Shown one piece after another: positions 1 through 10,377 of a stretch of DNA of 64,000 nt. How positions within the stretch are numbered: the first letter of the stretch is position 1; every line of letters begins with the position of its first letter. Where the stretch lies: the NCBI GenBank assembly GCA_021628825.1, contig JAJXRY010000001.1, positions 682,001-746,000 of the forward strand, in the 5' to 3' direction. This DNA is from Lachnospiraceae bacterium. Its GTDB lineage: Bacteria; Bacillota; Clostridia; Lachnospirales; Lachnospiraceae. Under the pieces are notes generated by a model that was not told where the DNA came from, did not search any database, and saw nothing but the letters and a program-made list of their open reading frames with translations. Position numbers and translations under genes: made by a program.

Positions 1-2219
1 GACATCTACGGAAGGACGCTGGGTTGCAATAATCAGATGAATTCCGGCAGCTCTGGCAAGCTGCGCCAGACGGCAGATGGATTCCTCCACCTCGCCCGGC
101 GCTACCATCATCAGATCGGCAAGCTCATCCACGATAATGATGATCTGCGGCATCTTTTTTCGGAGCCTGCGGATCGCCCTTGGCAACCATATCTTCGACT
201 TTCTTATTATACCCCTTAAGATCACGAACATTGAAATCTGCAAACTTCTGATAACGGTCCGTCATCTCGGCAACGCCCCACTGCAGGGCTGCGGATGCTT
301 TCTTAGGATCGGTCACAACCGGAATCATCAGATGCGGGATTCCGTTATAAACACTCAATTCCACCACCTTCGGATCCACCATGATCAATTTTTACATCCG
401 AAGGATCTGCCTTGTACAGAATACTCATAATCAGAGTATTGATACATACCGACTTACCGGAACCTGTTGCACCGGCAATCAGCATATGTGGCATCTTTGC
501 AATGTCACTGACCACAACCCGTCCCGCAATATCCTTACCAACCGCAAACGCGATATTGGAAGGGAACTTCTTAAATTCATCGGTTTCAAGCAGTTCGCGT
601 AATCCGACTGCCGTATTCTCTTTATTCGGAACCTCAATACCAATCGCCGCCTTACCGGGAATCGGCGCTTCAATACGAATGTCTGTAGCTGCAAGATTTA
701 ACTTGATATCATCGGCAAGTCCGACAATCTTGCTCACCTTAACGCCCTGCTCCGGCTGCAGCTCATAACGCGTCACGGCAGGTCCCTGACTGATGTCTGT
801 AATCGTCACCCGTACTCCGAAGGTCTGCAGGGTCTGCTGCAGACGCTGCGCGGTTTCACGAAGCTCGTTTCCGGCATTCTTATTCTCCTTGCCCATGCTC
901 TTCGTTAAGAGACTAATCGGCGGAAACTGATATTCCTTCGGACGTACCGGCTGGTTTCCGGGATTTCCCTGTGATAAACGATCTGCTCCGGCCGATGCCG
1001 AACCGGATGTCATGCCTACAGTGCCTGACACAGAACTCCGAGCCGTTTTTCGGCTGCGGATCTGTAGTCAATGGAATCCCGAACGGATCCTCCTTCGGAA
1101 GTCTGGCAGCCGGCCGTGGTTTCACCGGTGCCGGTATTTCCTCCTCTTCATAGGGGCTTACGATCTCTGAAATATCATCACTCTGCTGTTCCCCGACTTC
1201 TCCGTTAATCCGGATCTTACTGAAATCAAAATCCCTGGACGGATCTTCATGGGTAATCACCGGCCGAGTAACCGCCGGCTCCTGATATGTATCATCCGGT
1301 ACAACCTCCTCTTCGATCTGCGCATGGGGTCTTTCCAGTTGTTCTTCAAAGTCGGACAGGTTAATCTCATGGATATCATCCCTCTCACGTACCACCGGTT
1401 CTTCATGGTGTTCTGCCGTAAGGGAGGTATCCAGCATGACACCGGTCACCTTTTTATCCATACGAAGGATCTTCTGATCCTCCTTCTGTTCCTCCCGAAG
1501 CCTACGTTCTTCTTCTCTCCGCTTCCGGAGTTCTTCTGCTTCTTCCCTCCGCTTCTGCGCCCGCTCCCTGCGGTAAGCCGCATCCTCTCTGGAACGCTCA
1601 TAAACCTTCTGACTTCCATTCTTAACGCCCTTCATAAAGGACTTGTCCGTAATGACAATCAACGCGATAATGGCAATTACCAAAAGACTCAATATTGTTC
1701 CGATCAGTCCTAAAAAGTGATAGGCAAGATAGGCAAAGGAGCCGCCTAAAATCCCACCGCCGTTCCGGTTCGTGCTGCAAGCTACATAGATTTCCTTAAA
1801 ATCGTAGGAAGCTGCTTCCTGTGGTGCTTTCGTAAACAGCTCACACATCATGCTGACAATCAGATATAAGCATACTGCCGCAATAATCTTTCTTGTGGCA
1901 ATCATGTTTCCGCTGTTAATCATGGCAAATGCTATGATCATAAACAGGAAAACCGGAATCAGATATGCAGTGAGTCCAAAGATACCGAACATCACACCAC
2001 TGATTGCATTTCCCATCACGCCGATAATTCCAAAAATTACATAAAAAAACAGAAAAACACACAACGCAAACAGGGCAATCAAAATCACTTCGCTTTTGAT
2101 TGCCACATCCATCGGCTCACTCTGATGCTGATTCCGGTTCCGGCTTTGGCCTGACGTGTTTGTTTTTTTCTGCTGCTATTACTTTTTTTCTGGTGTTACT
2201 TTTTCTTACTCTGTGCCAT
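1..2219 (-). CDS. ftsK: DNA translocase FtsK/SpoIIIE (3' end beyond window, frameshifted)
   Basis: ATP-driven double-stranded DNA pump that clears chromosome from the division or sporulation septum. Visible in order: about four membrane helices, a long charged Glu/Arg/Lys coiled linker (1200-1700), the alpha/beta domain, Walker A AGATGSGKSVCINTL near 450, VDPKVVELSVYNGIPHL, and Walker B IIIIVDELADLMM running to ATQRPSVDV at base 1. The gamma domain lies outside. The start is taken at ATG 2219 (reads MAQSKKK) behind AAAGGG. Frame is lost in homopolymers at 2163-2189, 1046-1050, 387-391 and 151-156; each is repaired by one base. The family assignment is certain and the true N-terminal reading is less so. 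Confidence 0.93.
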
Positions 2220-2260
2220 ACTACATCCCTTTCAGCACTACATCTTGTGCTTACATAGTC

Positions 2261-2973
2261 TTAATTAGTATAGCATTTTTTCTTTTTGCTATCAATGAGA
2301 GAATGTAGTTTTTTCATGGCATCGCCGATTCCTCCGGTATCGTTAATAATTCCTTCCTCGACTGCTTCCTTACCCACCAGAATCGTTCCAACATCCTTCG
2401 TTAACATCTCAGTTTCCATCAGCAGTTCCTCAAAACGCGCCCTCGTGATGTTACAATGCTGGCAGACAAATCCGGTAATCCGGTCCTGAATCTGTTTAAA
2501 ATAGTCAAAGGTCTGGGGCACGCCAATCACCATACCATTCATGCGCACCGGATGAATGACCATCGTTCCCGTAGGCACAATATAAGAATAATCGGTACTG
2601 ACTGCAATTGGAACGCCAATCGAATGACTTCCTCCAAGCACCAGGGAAACCGTCGGCTTACTTAATGAAGCAATCATTTCCGCAATGGCAAGCCCCGCTT
2701 CCACATCTCCCCCCACCGTATTTAAGAGAATTAATACCCCGTCAATATTTTCACTGTCTTCAATGGCGGCAAGCTGCGGCAGAATATGTTCATACTTTGT
2801 GGTCTTGGAATTGCTTCCCAGATTATCATGTCCTTCAATTTCACCGATTACCGAGATCAGATGAATGGTGTTTTCTTTCTCATTCTTATTTAAGGTGGCC
2901 TGTCCGGTTTCTTCAATTCTCTGGTCACGGTTCTTTTCTTCCTCTACCCTTTTTATTCTGTTCGTTTTTCCAC
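2261..2973 (-). CDS. tepA: ClpP-fold membrane-associated protease, TepA-like
   Basis: ClpP/crotonase-fold serine peptidase. Visible are GEIEGHDNLG, TTKYEHILPQL, LLNTVGGDVEAGLAIAEMIA, the nucleophile region GGSHSIGVPIA and a likely catalytic His in VIHPVRMNG. In Bacillus subtilis tepA (ymfB) lies beside spoIIIE, and here it ends 42 bp before ftsK on the same strand, which supports the call. The start chosen is GTG 2973 behind GGGGAGGG; one missing A in the GGAAAAAC run just after it restores the frame into KRVEEEKNRDQRI. The function in B. subtilis is debated (secretion or spore development), so the role here is inferred. Confidence 0.85.
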
Positions 2974-3075
2974 GCGGTCTTCCCTCCCCAAAAACATAAT
3001 AAATGCACCGGAACTTTCCTTTCCGATGCGTTTATTATATCCTTAATAAGGATTCTTATTCGTATGTAACCGACT

Positions 3076-4314
3076 CTAACCTTCCCGGTTCCTTTCTTCC
3101 ATTTCATCAAGCTTCCGGTCAAATGCAAGCATATCATCCATATTGATTTCAATATCAAAATCAAGCTGTCGGGAAACATGCTTTTTCGGTCCCGGTAGAG
3201 GATTCTCCAGATATTTCACCTTTCTTCCATCCGGAGCTACAAAGAAATCCGGATTCTCCGTCTGCTTTTTCTTCCCCGTGCAGTTCATCCGGAAAGCGCC
3301 AGTCTTCGGAATCATCGTCCAGATCAAAACGCCAGTCTTCCGGCGCGGCAGACGATTCTTCTGCCTCCTGCCTGGGTATTTCCTGCCCGGAAGCTTTCCA
3401 TTCTTCTCTGTGCTTCTTATAACAGGTCTGACCAACATTCCAGAGCATTCCAAAGAGAATGACCACGATAACATAAATTACATATTTCAGTTCCAGACCC
3501 TGACAGGTTCCCGGCAGATCCTTAAGCTGTCCGATCCACCAGATAGCCTGAACGGATATTGTCTCTCCCGATATTCCGGTATACTTCATCAGCATTGCAA
3601 ATGTTGCAAGGAGCATCCCAAGGACTACGATAAGAGCCTGTAAAAAAATAGACATGATCTGATTCTGATCTTCCAAAGGTTCCTGATCCCTGTTTCCTTA
3701 TGAGCTCCTTCGTTGAAAGATGTGTCTTTATCAGGACTCCCACCAGCAGAATTATCAGAAGAAATCCTGCATAGTTCCAGATACAGACCACTCCAAGATA
3801 TCCCCCCAGCAGGAGCAGATACAATCCACAGATAAAGCTTCTCTGCCACCCCTTTTCTTTGGAAAGGATATAAAAAGCAACCAATCATAAGAAAAACCAA
3901 TCCAAAATGAAAAAGATAAAAGCTGACCGGCTCCACATTTCCCGTTGCAATCAATATAGATGGAATTGCAGCCAGAATCGTTGTTGAAAAGAAAGCTGCT
4001 GTTTCTCCATACAGACAGCACATGGCACGTATAAAGAAATACAGCGCTGCCACCTGTAAAACTCCCTGTAATACCAGCACAGCTTCCGGATGATTTCCAC
4101 ATAATGCCAGCAGCTTTGACAAAATATCCGTGTAGGCTAAGGCCAGTCCGGAAGAAAGTACAGGTGTACTCTCTTCTGCCCTGATCATGGCGTGCTCATA
4201 ATATCCATAATAGTCGGTAACCATATTCCAGTGGAGAAATACATACAATGCACGAACTCCCGCCACCAATATGGTCCATATAATGATTGACGCTCTCCGT
4301 TTGTTACTCTTCAC
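3076..4314 (-). CDS. Polytopic membrane protein of unknown function, acidic C-tail (frameshifted)
   Basis: Not recognised. The reconstructed product is about 410 residues: short basic N-terminus KSNKRR, several hydrophobic segments (for example IIIWTILVAGVRALYVF, LLLLGGYLGVVCIWNY, ALIVVLGMLLATFAMLM, YVIYVIVVILFGMLW), then a hydrophilic tail with repeated DWRF and a charged end DRKLDEMEERN. The GTG at 4314 behind GGGGGG is preferred to the ATG at 4341. Frames change near 3860 (CCCC/TTTT), 3680 and 3240. The early segments with PVLSSGLALAYTDILSKL resemble glycosyltransferase-like membrane proteins, but I see no diagnostic motif. It lies between metY and tepA on the same strand. Confidence 0.6.
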
Positions 4315-4369
4315 ATTATCCCCCCACATGCCTTTAAGCATGCCATATTACTGCAATGAAATATAAAAG

Positions 4370-5657
4370 CTAAACACAGTTCAATGCATACTCAAGATCA
4401 GCAATAATGTCCTTTACATTCTCAATTCCAACGGAAAAACGAATCAGATCCGGCGCTACTCCGGCTTCCTTCAACTGTTCGTCTGTCATCTGACGATGCG
4501 TGTGGCTTGCCGGATGAAGGACGCAGGTTCTGGCATCTGCAACATGCGTCACAATAGCTGCCAGCTTCAGGTGCGCCATCATTTCTTCCGCAGCTGCTCT
4601 TCCACCCTTTAATCCAAAAGAAACAACTCCGCAGGTTCCCTTCGGCATATACTTCTTCGCAAGTTCATAGTACTTATTGGATTTAAGTCCCGGATAATTT
4701 ACCCAGGCTACCTTTTTCATGGCTTTCTAAAAATTCAGCTACCTTCTGCGCATTATAACAATGACGTTCCATACGGAGCGGCAGGGTTTCCAGACCGATA
4801 TTCAGCAAAAACGCATCGTGCGGTGACTGCACAGAGCCAAGGTCACGCATCAGTTGTACCGTTGCTTTCGTTATGTATGCAGCTTTTCCGAATTTCTCCA
4901 CATAAGTTACCCCATGATAGGAATCATCCGGCTTGCAAAGTCCCGGGAATTTCTCCGGATACCTGGAGAAATCGAAGTTGCCGGAATCGACAATCGCGCC
5001 TCCGATCGTCATCGCATGGCCATCCATATACTTGGTTGTGGAATGGGTTACGATATCCACGCCAAACCGGAACGGATTACAGTTAATCGGTGTTGCAAAG
5101 GTATTATCTACAATGAGCGGCACCTCATGATCATGCGCCGCCTTCGCAAACTTTTCAAAATCCAGAACAACCAGTGCCGGATTGGCAATGGATTCTGCCA
5201 TAACACACTTGGTATTCGGGCGGAATGCCTTGTTAATCTCTTCAATCGGCCAGTCCGGATCCACAACCGTACACTCAATCCCCATCTTTTTCATAGTTAC
5301 AACAAGTAGATTAAAGGTTCCCCCATAAACCATGGAGGACATCACCACATGATCTCCCGCCTCACAGATATTAAATACGGCATAATAATTAGCCGCCTGA
5401 CCGGATGAAGTAAGCATGGCTGCCACTCCACCCTCTAATTCACAGATTTTTCTCTGCGACATAATCATTCGTCGGATTCTGGAGTCTGGAATAAAAAGTA
5501 TCCGGATTCCTCCAGATCAAACAGCTTTCCCATTTGTTCGGAAGTTTCATATTTAAAAAGTGGTACTTTGATAGATTGGAAGAATTCTCGGTTCCCCATT
5601 CTTTGGCTGCCAGCCTGCCTGTACACAAATCGTTTCTTTTTCGTAATTCCTGTTCAT
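4370..5657 (-). CDS. metY: O-acetylhomoserine aminocarboxypropyltransferase (PLP), MetY type
   Basis: PLP enzyme joining O-acetylhomoserine with sulfide (or methanethiol) to make homocysteine (methionine). Typical motifs: ETICVQAGWQPKNG, YSRLQNPTNDYVAEKI, SSGQAANYYAVFNI, VDNTFATPINCNPF, and the PLP lysine in THSTTKYMDGH, ending GIENVKDIIADLEYAL. Length about 428 residues, usual for the family. ATG 5657 sits behind GGGGGG. Extra bases in T and A runs near 5550, 5510 and 5455, and another near 4720, split the frame. No SAM riboswitch or T-box is visible upstream; a MITE-like element (5686-5818) lies directly in front instead. Confidence 0.93.
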
Positions 5658-5685
5658 TACTGCCCCCCATATTTTTGATTTTATG

Positions 5686-5818
5686 GTAACTGTTCAGTAC
5701 CTTCACAGTTACGATGCAAAATCCATTCCAAATCGGCTTCGCCGATGGGATTTTGCATTACTGAATCATTATCTTACGGTCTCAGCAGTAAATGCTTCGA
5801 CCTGTACTGAATAGTTAC
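5686..5818. mobile_element. MITE-like element with 15-bp terminal inverted repeats
   Basis: The left end GTAACTGTTCAGTAC (5686-5700) matches the complement of the right end GTACTGAATAGTTAC (5804-5818) at 14 of 15 positions. Inside is a nested hairpin: an outer GCAAAATCC/GGATTTTGC stem around ATCGGCTTCGCCGAT, plus a GTAACTG/CAGTTAC stem at the left end. No ORF fits inside. It fills the yebC-metY gap and ends 29 bp before the metY start. A related hairpin occurs at 39290-39318. Transposition by a transposase elsewhere is inferred. Confidence 0.6.
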
Positions 5819-5841
5819 GATTTTATTATAAACAGCTCTTC

Positions 5842-6570
5842 TTATTCATCCCAGTTATGATATACTGCCTGTACATCATCATCTTCATCCAACAGATCCA
5901 ACGTTCTCTGCAGATTCTTCACAGCGGTTTCATCGGTGAGTTCTACATAGTTCTGTGGAATCATGGTTACTTCGGAAGATGCCATTTCAATTCCGGCATC
6001 CTGCAATGCCTTTAATACGGCATCAAAATCATCCGGGGATGTAAGAATTTCGAAGCTGTCCTCTTCTTCTGCAAAGTCCTCTGCACCCGCATCCAAGGCA
6101 AGCATCATCAGTTCATCGGCATCTCCGTCGTATTCTTCCTTATCAATGATGATCTGTCCCTTTTTATCAAACATAAAGGAAACACATCCCGGTGTACCAA
6201 CATTACCGTTTCCCTTGGTAAATGCATTACGTACATTGGCTGCGGTACGGTTCTGATTGTCAGTAAGTGCATCCACGATAATCGCGATTCCGTTCGGTCC
6301 GTATCCTTCATATGTAACATACTTGTAGTTAACGCTTCCGTCATCTCCGGCTGCTTTCTTAATACCACGGTCAATGGTATCGTTCGGCATATTGTTAGCC
6401 TTTGCTTTCGCGATAACCTGTGCAAGCTTGGAATTGTTCGCCGGATCCGGTCCGCCTTCCTTTACAGCAACTGCAATTTCCCTGCCGATAATGGTAAAAA
6501 CCTTACCCTTGGCTGCATCGTTCTTCTCCTTCTTATGCTTAATGTTTGCAAATTTTGAATGTCCTGACAT
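5842..6570 (-). CDS. yebC: YebC/PmpR family regulator
   Basis: Intact 242-residue protein of the YebC/PmpR family, known as a DNA-binding regulator and, in recent work on the family, implicated in relieving ribosome stalling. Diagnostic start MSGHSKFANIKHKKEKNDAAKG, then AKANNMPNDTIDRGIKKA and YEGYGPNGIAIIVDALTDN, with an acidic C-terminus EDDDVQAVYHNWDE. ATG 6570 is chosen over an upstream in-frame ATG (6591) because the family begins MSGHSK and GAGGAG lies just before it. It follows the CBS-domain gene on the same strand with about 20 bp between them after frame correction. Confidence 0.95.
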   Translation of the reverse strand: MSGHSKFANIKHKKEKNDAAKGKVFTIIGREIAVAVKEGGPDPANNSKLAQVIAKAKANNMPNDTIDRGIKKAAGDDGSVNYKYVTYEGYGPNGIAIIVDALTDNQNRTAANVRNAFTKGNGNVGTPGCVSFMFDKKGQIIIDKEEYDGDADELMMLALDAGAEDFAEEEDSFEILTSPDDFDAVLKALQDAGIEMASSEVTMIPQNYVELTDETAVKNLQRTLDLLDEDDDVQAVYHNWDE

Positions 6571-6591
6571 ACCTGTACTCCTCTTTTTCAT

Positions 6592-7488
6592 CTATTCGTT
6601 TTTTTGTGGTGACATTTTGCTGTGGTTCCTGTTTCTTTTTCGTAACAAGAACACTCTTTATCATCTTATGCTCTACAGACAGAATTTTAAAATTATATCC
6701 ATCCACATCTACGGAAAAGTCTTCGTTTTCCTCCGGGATCTTATCCATCTTAGAGATCATAAAGCCATTTAATGTTTCAAATTCCTCCTCATGGAAGGAA
6801 ATGTGGAACCGTTCCTCCAGCTCCTTAAGCGGCGTGATTCCATCAATAATATATTCGTCTTTATTGCCGGTTTCTTCGATATACTGCTCATCCTCGTCGT
6901 ACTCATCCTGAATGTTGCCGACAATTTCTTCCAGAATATCTTCCATGGCAAGAACACCCTTGGTCTGTCCGTATTCATCCACGACAATCACCATCTGGGT
7001 TTTGGTCTTCTGCATCATCCGGAACAGATCGGCAATATTCTTGGTCTCCGGAATTACCATGGCTTCACGCAGAAGTCCGTCAATGCTTCCAACGCTCCTG
7101 CCGGCATTTTTCTTCCTTACGGTCTGCCACAATGGCATCACGGAAATGCAGAATTCCGACAATCTCATCAATATTTTCATGATAAACCGGGAAGCGGCTT
7201 TTTGCCCGCATCCAGCATCTGGGTTATGGCATCCTCCAACAGGGTATCCTGATCGATGGCAAGAATGTTCTTACGGTTCGTCATGATATCCTTTGCCTCT
7301 TTATCTCCGAACTCAAAAATGTTCGTAATCATTTCTGCTTCCGTCGCCTGAAACACGCCCTGCTCATGACCTTCGTTCACCATGGAAATAATTTCCTCGG
7401 TTACATGATCCGAATTGTCATTGCCCAGCTTTTTCAGGTGATGCCAGAAATTCTTTACGGAATTTGCCGAAGATGCATCATCTTCCAT
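6592..7488 (-). CDS. CBS-domain CorC/TlyC-like protein (hemolysin family), frameshifted
   Basis: Short, cytosolic CorC/TlyC-type protein without the DUF21 membrane domain. Visible: a tandem CBS pair from about EAKDIMTNRKNILAID to MVIVVDEYGQTKGVLAMEDI, then a CorC_HlyC transporter-associated domain DEYIIDGITPLKELEERF. ATG 7488 has AAAGGAGATG upstream. Frame breaks occur near 7195 (AAAAAGC) and 7120. In the raw sequence the reading frame runs into yebC and stops at 6539; removing one A from the seven-A run at 6599-6605 gives a TAG at 6592, before yebC, which I take as the true end. Roles of the family in magnesium or cobalt homeostasis are inferred. Confidence 0.85.
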
Positions 7489-7567
7489 TTTTTCATCTCC
7501 TTTGTATCGTATAAAACATCAAATTAAACTATAACATTTCCTCTTTGTATCGTCAAGCGGACTGCAC

Positions 7568-7909
7568 TTATGTACCCAGCTCCAGGCTGATCATCAGTCC
7601 CTTGTTTACCTGACGCATCATTTCTTCATCCAGATGACACACGCGGTCCTTCAGCCGTTTCTTATCAACGGTCCGTAACTGTTCTAACAAAATCACCGAA
7701 TCACGCTCCATATCATACCGTTTTGCACTCAGCTCGATATGCGTCGGAAGCTTTGCTTTATTCTGTTTTGAAGTGATGGCTGCAACAATAATGGTCGGAC
7801 TATGCTTATTGCCCACATCATTCTGTACAATCAGTACGGGACGGATTCCTCCCTGTTCTGAGCCAACCACCGGTCTTAAATCGCAATAATATACATCTCC
7901 ACGTCTCAT
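7568..7909 (-). CDS. mazF: MazF/EndoA-type endoribonuclease toxin
   Basis: Intact 113-residue PemK/MazF-fold mRNA interferase, close to the B. subtilis NdoA type: MRRGDVYYCDLRPVVGSEQ, RPVLIVQNDVGNKHSPT, AAITSKQNKAKLPTH and DSVILLEQLRTVDKKRL are all conserved. Such proteins cut single-stranded mRNA at short sites. The usual partner, a small ribbon-helix-helix antitoxin just upstream, is not seen: the preceding 78 bp to nnr have no plausible ORF and alr is also absent. The antitoxin may be encoded elsewhere or lost. Confidence 0.93.
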   Translation of the reverse strand: MRRGDVYYCDLRPVVGSEQGGIRPVLIVQNDVGNKHSPTIIVAAITSKQNKAKLPTHIELSAKRYDMERDSVILLEQLRTVDKKRLKDRVCHLDEEMMRQVNKGLMISLELGT

Positions 7910-7987
7910 AATAACCCCTTCGTTCCAAACTGGTTTCCTTTTTCAGTAGTAAGTATAGCCGGATTGTCCGAAAGGTATACTTTGAAT

Positions 7988-9523
7988 TTATTCAAGATAG
8001 GTCCACAGATTTTCAATGAGATCGGAAGCAATCATTCCATGCTTTCCTTTCTTTAATGCTGCTTCATCTCCTGCAAGTCCATGAAGGAAAACGCCCTTTG
8101 AAGCTGCTTCAAAAGCAGGAAGTCCCTGCGCCAGAAGACTTCCGATCACCCCGGTCAGCACATCACCGCTTCCTGCCGTTGCCATTCCGTCATTACCGGT
8201 GGAATTCAGATACAGGGCCGCCCCAGCAGTAACCATGGTACAGGCATCCTTGGAAACCAGAATACATTGGCACTGTTCCTGAAAGGCGCGTATTGCCTTT
8301 TCACGTTCCTGCTGATAATCCGTCATGGTAAGTCCTGACAACCGTAAAAACTCTCCCGGGTGCGGGGTCAGAATAACCGGCTGCTTTGATGCTTTTTCCT
8401 TCACAAGCTCCATAAGCGCCGGATCTTGCGCAAGCAGATTCAGTGCATCCGCATCCAGAACCGTGGGAATCTTTGCTTCACGCAATAATATCGCAAGGTT
8501 TTCCTTCGCCTCATTCGAGGTTCCGATGCCGGGACCGGCAATTAATACATCGGCCCATTCCAGATCCTTCACAGGATCTGTTGCAAGCATGGCTTCCGGA
8601 AGTACCGTGCGCAGTAAGGTATGGTTTGTTTCTTCGGTCAGTACCTTCAGCATGCCCGCTCCGGAACAGAGAACCGCCCTTGCACAAAGGAGTGCCGCTC
8701 CGCTCATTTCCCGGCTTCCGGCATATAACAGAACCTTCCCGAAGGTTCCCTTATGTCCCGATGTTTTTCTTTGCGGTAACAGGTTCTTTACTTCTTCCTT
8801 CTCATAAGTAAAAGCCGTTTCTGCACAGATGCCGTAATTTTCGATTCCCACATCCCGCAGATAAACCCTTCCGCAATACTCTTTTCCGGGATACAGGAGA
8901 TGTGCCTTTTTCAGATACTGGAAGGTCACCGTCAGGTCTGCTTTCACGGCTTCGCCGCATACTGCTCCCGTATCGGTATCAATGCCGCTTGGAAGATCCA
9001 CGGCACAGATCACCGGAGAAATTCCATTCAGGCATTCTGCGCCTGCTTTTTTTCTCCATGAAAAGAAGTTTTTCCCCTGGAAACTACATCTATATTCATT
9101 TATCTTACGAATCATTGCACGGGCTTTCCCCGCACCTCACCGGTAATCCCTGATTCCAAGCAGGGCATCTATAATAATATCATATTCTCCGTCCGGCCAT
9201 GTGTCACAGATGGAAAACCCTAAATGTAGCAGGATCTCCCTCTGCTTCCCGGCTTCTTCTGAATAATTCCCCTGCATCTGGAAAAAAAGGTCACCTGCCG
9301 ACCTGCCTTGGCAAGAAGACGACCGATTGCCAGTCCATCCCCGCCGTTATTTCCTTTTTCCTGCCACAATCAGTAGCCGGTTCCGGTCAGGATAACGCTT
9401 GATAATCACCTCTGCGACAGCCAGTGCCGCACGTTCCATTAATACCATGGACGGAATTCCGGCCTGTTCGATCGTTCCGTGATCACATGCTTTCATCTCT
9501 GATGCGGTTACTACATATTTCAT
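7988..9523 (-). CDS. nnr: Bifunctional NAD(P)H-hydrate epimerase / ADP-dependent dehydratase (frameshifted)
   Basis: Repairs damaged nicotinamide cofactors. The N-terminal YjeF epimerase domain reads MKYVVTASEMKACDHGTIEQ, MERAALAVAEVI, GKGNNGGDGLAIGRLLAKAG; the C-terminal ribokinase-like dehydratase domain has GTFGKVLLYAGSREMSGAA, TVLDADALNLLA, VILTPHPGEFLRLSG and the catalytic region TAGSGDVLTGVIGSLLAQG. About 510 residues, normal for the fused form. ATG 9523 follows GAGGG. The N-terminal half is broken in GGAAAAAGG near 9357 and in T6 near 9287, with a further break near 9130; all are single-base repairs. It lies upstream of mazF on the same strand. Confidence 0.92.
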
Positions 9524-9557
9524 TCTGGCACCCTCACTTTCTCCTTCGGATATAAGG

Positions 9558-9588
9558 CAGGCAGTGGTTTTCTTTCTGCCACTGCCTG
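9558..9588. terminator. Hairpin between coiled-coil gene and nnr, possible terminator
   Basis: Perfect 10-bp stem CAGGCAGTGG/CCACTGCCTG (9558-9567 with 9579-9588) with an 11-base loop. Neither side has a long T tract; the plus-strand side (TATAATTTTGG) is the richer. It may still end or attenuate minus-strand transcripts from the gene above. Confidence 0.45.
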
Positions 9589-9601
9589 TATAATTTTGGT
9601 C

Positions 9602-10321
9602 TTATATGTTTTTCTGTTGCCATGCATATGGGAAAATGATCCAGTGGATCATTTTTTTGAGTTTCTGACGATTATTCTTTCTTTTCTGTTTCTTCTGGTC
9701 CGGTATGATCCGGATTTTTCCCTTTTCATATTTCATGTCAAAGATCTCGATCACCTCGGCACCAAAAATATCGTGCATATAGGAATACAATTCCTGATTC
9801 ATCAATTCCATTTCCTGCTTACGAATGAGACGTTTCTTTAATTCAACCCGGATCGCCGCTACCCATTTGGCCGTCTCTTCGATTTCTGTCTCATTGGTCT
9901 TTAAGGTATCATAACAGATATCCATGGTCTGCAGCATCAGCTCACGGTTCACCCGGTCAATCTCCCCGGGCAGTTCAATAAGCTGATCCTCATACATGGT
10001 AAGCCGCTCATTACATTCATTAATAAGCCGCTTGTTGTCTTCCATTTTTTTCAATGCCTTTTGATTATTACCCTCGGCAGTACCTTCGGCATTTTCTACA
10101 ATTTCCTGCATCAGCTTTTTCTTAAGACGCTTGATATCCTTACTCTCTGTAGTCGCCTTTCCCTGCTTTTTCAGAAGGTCATTGAGTTCTTCTTCAAGAC
10201 GCAGGATCGTCTTGTTCGGATTCGTCTGCGTAAACAGCCGGTGCCATTTATTATCCAGAGTCAGTATTGGTATTTTCTTTTCTTTTAATGCAGGAGAATA
10301 GATTTCATCCTTTCTCGACAT
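9602..10321 (-). CDS. Coiled-coil protein of unknown function next to rex
   Basis: Conserved-looking but unrecognised protein of about 235-240 residues, highly charged, with heptad-like stretches (EEELNDLLKKQGK, KRLKKKLMQEIVENAEG, ALKKMEDNKRLINECNERL) and no membrane segment or signal. A start at MSRKDEIYSPALKEKK (10321) is preferred over the upstream ATG at 10336. The last ~18 codons run through a dispersed palindromic repeat; if the seven-A run there is really six, translation stops at TGA just inside the repeat, giving a C-terminus ending KLKK. It probably shares the rex transcript (57 bp apart). Confidence 0.6.
   Translation of the reverse strand: MSRKDEIYSPALKEKKIPILTLDNKWHRLFTQTNPNKTILRLEEELNDLLKKQGKATTESKDIKRLKKKLMQEIVENAEGTAEGNNQKALKKMEDNKRLINECNERLTMYEDQLIELPGEIDRVNRELMLQTMDICYDTLKTNETEIEETAKWVAAIRVELKKRLIRKQEMELMNQELYSYMHDIFGAEVIEIFDMKYEKGKIRIIPDQKKQKRKNNRQKLKKMIHWIIFPYAWQQKNI
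9615..9661 (-). repeat. Dispersed palindromic repeat, copy 1
   Basis: On the minus strand it reads CTC, an A run, then TGATCCACTGGATCATTTT, followed by CCATATGCATGGCAACA. It shares this layout with 11130-11175 and 18275-18320. The core AATGATCC/GGATCATT is palindromic. Here it overlaps the 3' end of the coiled-coil gene and lies next to the hairpin at 9558-9588. Confidence 0.75.
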
Positions 10322-10377
10322 ACCATCACCATCCACATTTATTCATTACTGTTCCCTGTATCTCGTCCCGGTAACCT

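Noticed and set aside
5658..5840. SAM (S-box) riboswitch before metY
   Set aside because: The structured sequence is a terminal-inverted-repeat element; S-box core sequences are absent.
8325..8807. Long plus-strand ORF opposite nnr, and similar antisense ORFs at 11766-12467, 18761-19462 and 29951-30727
   Set aside because: Each lies antisense to a well conserved gene, has no recognisable protein features and no ribosome site, so it is a shadow frame.
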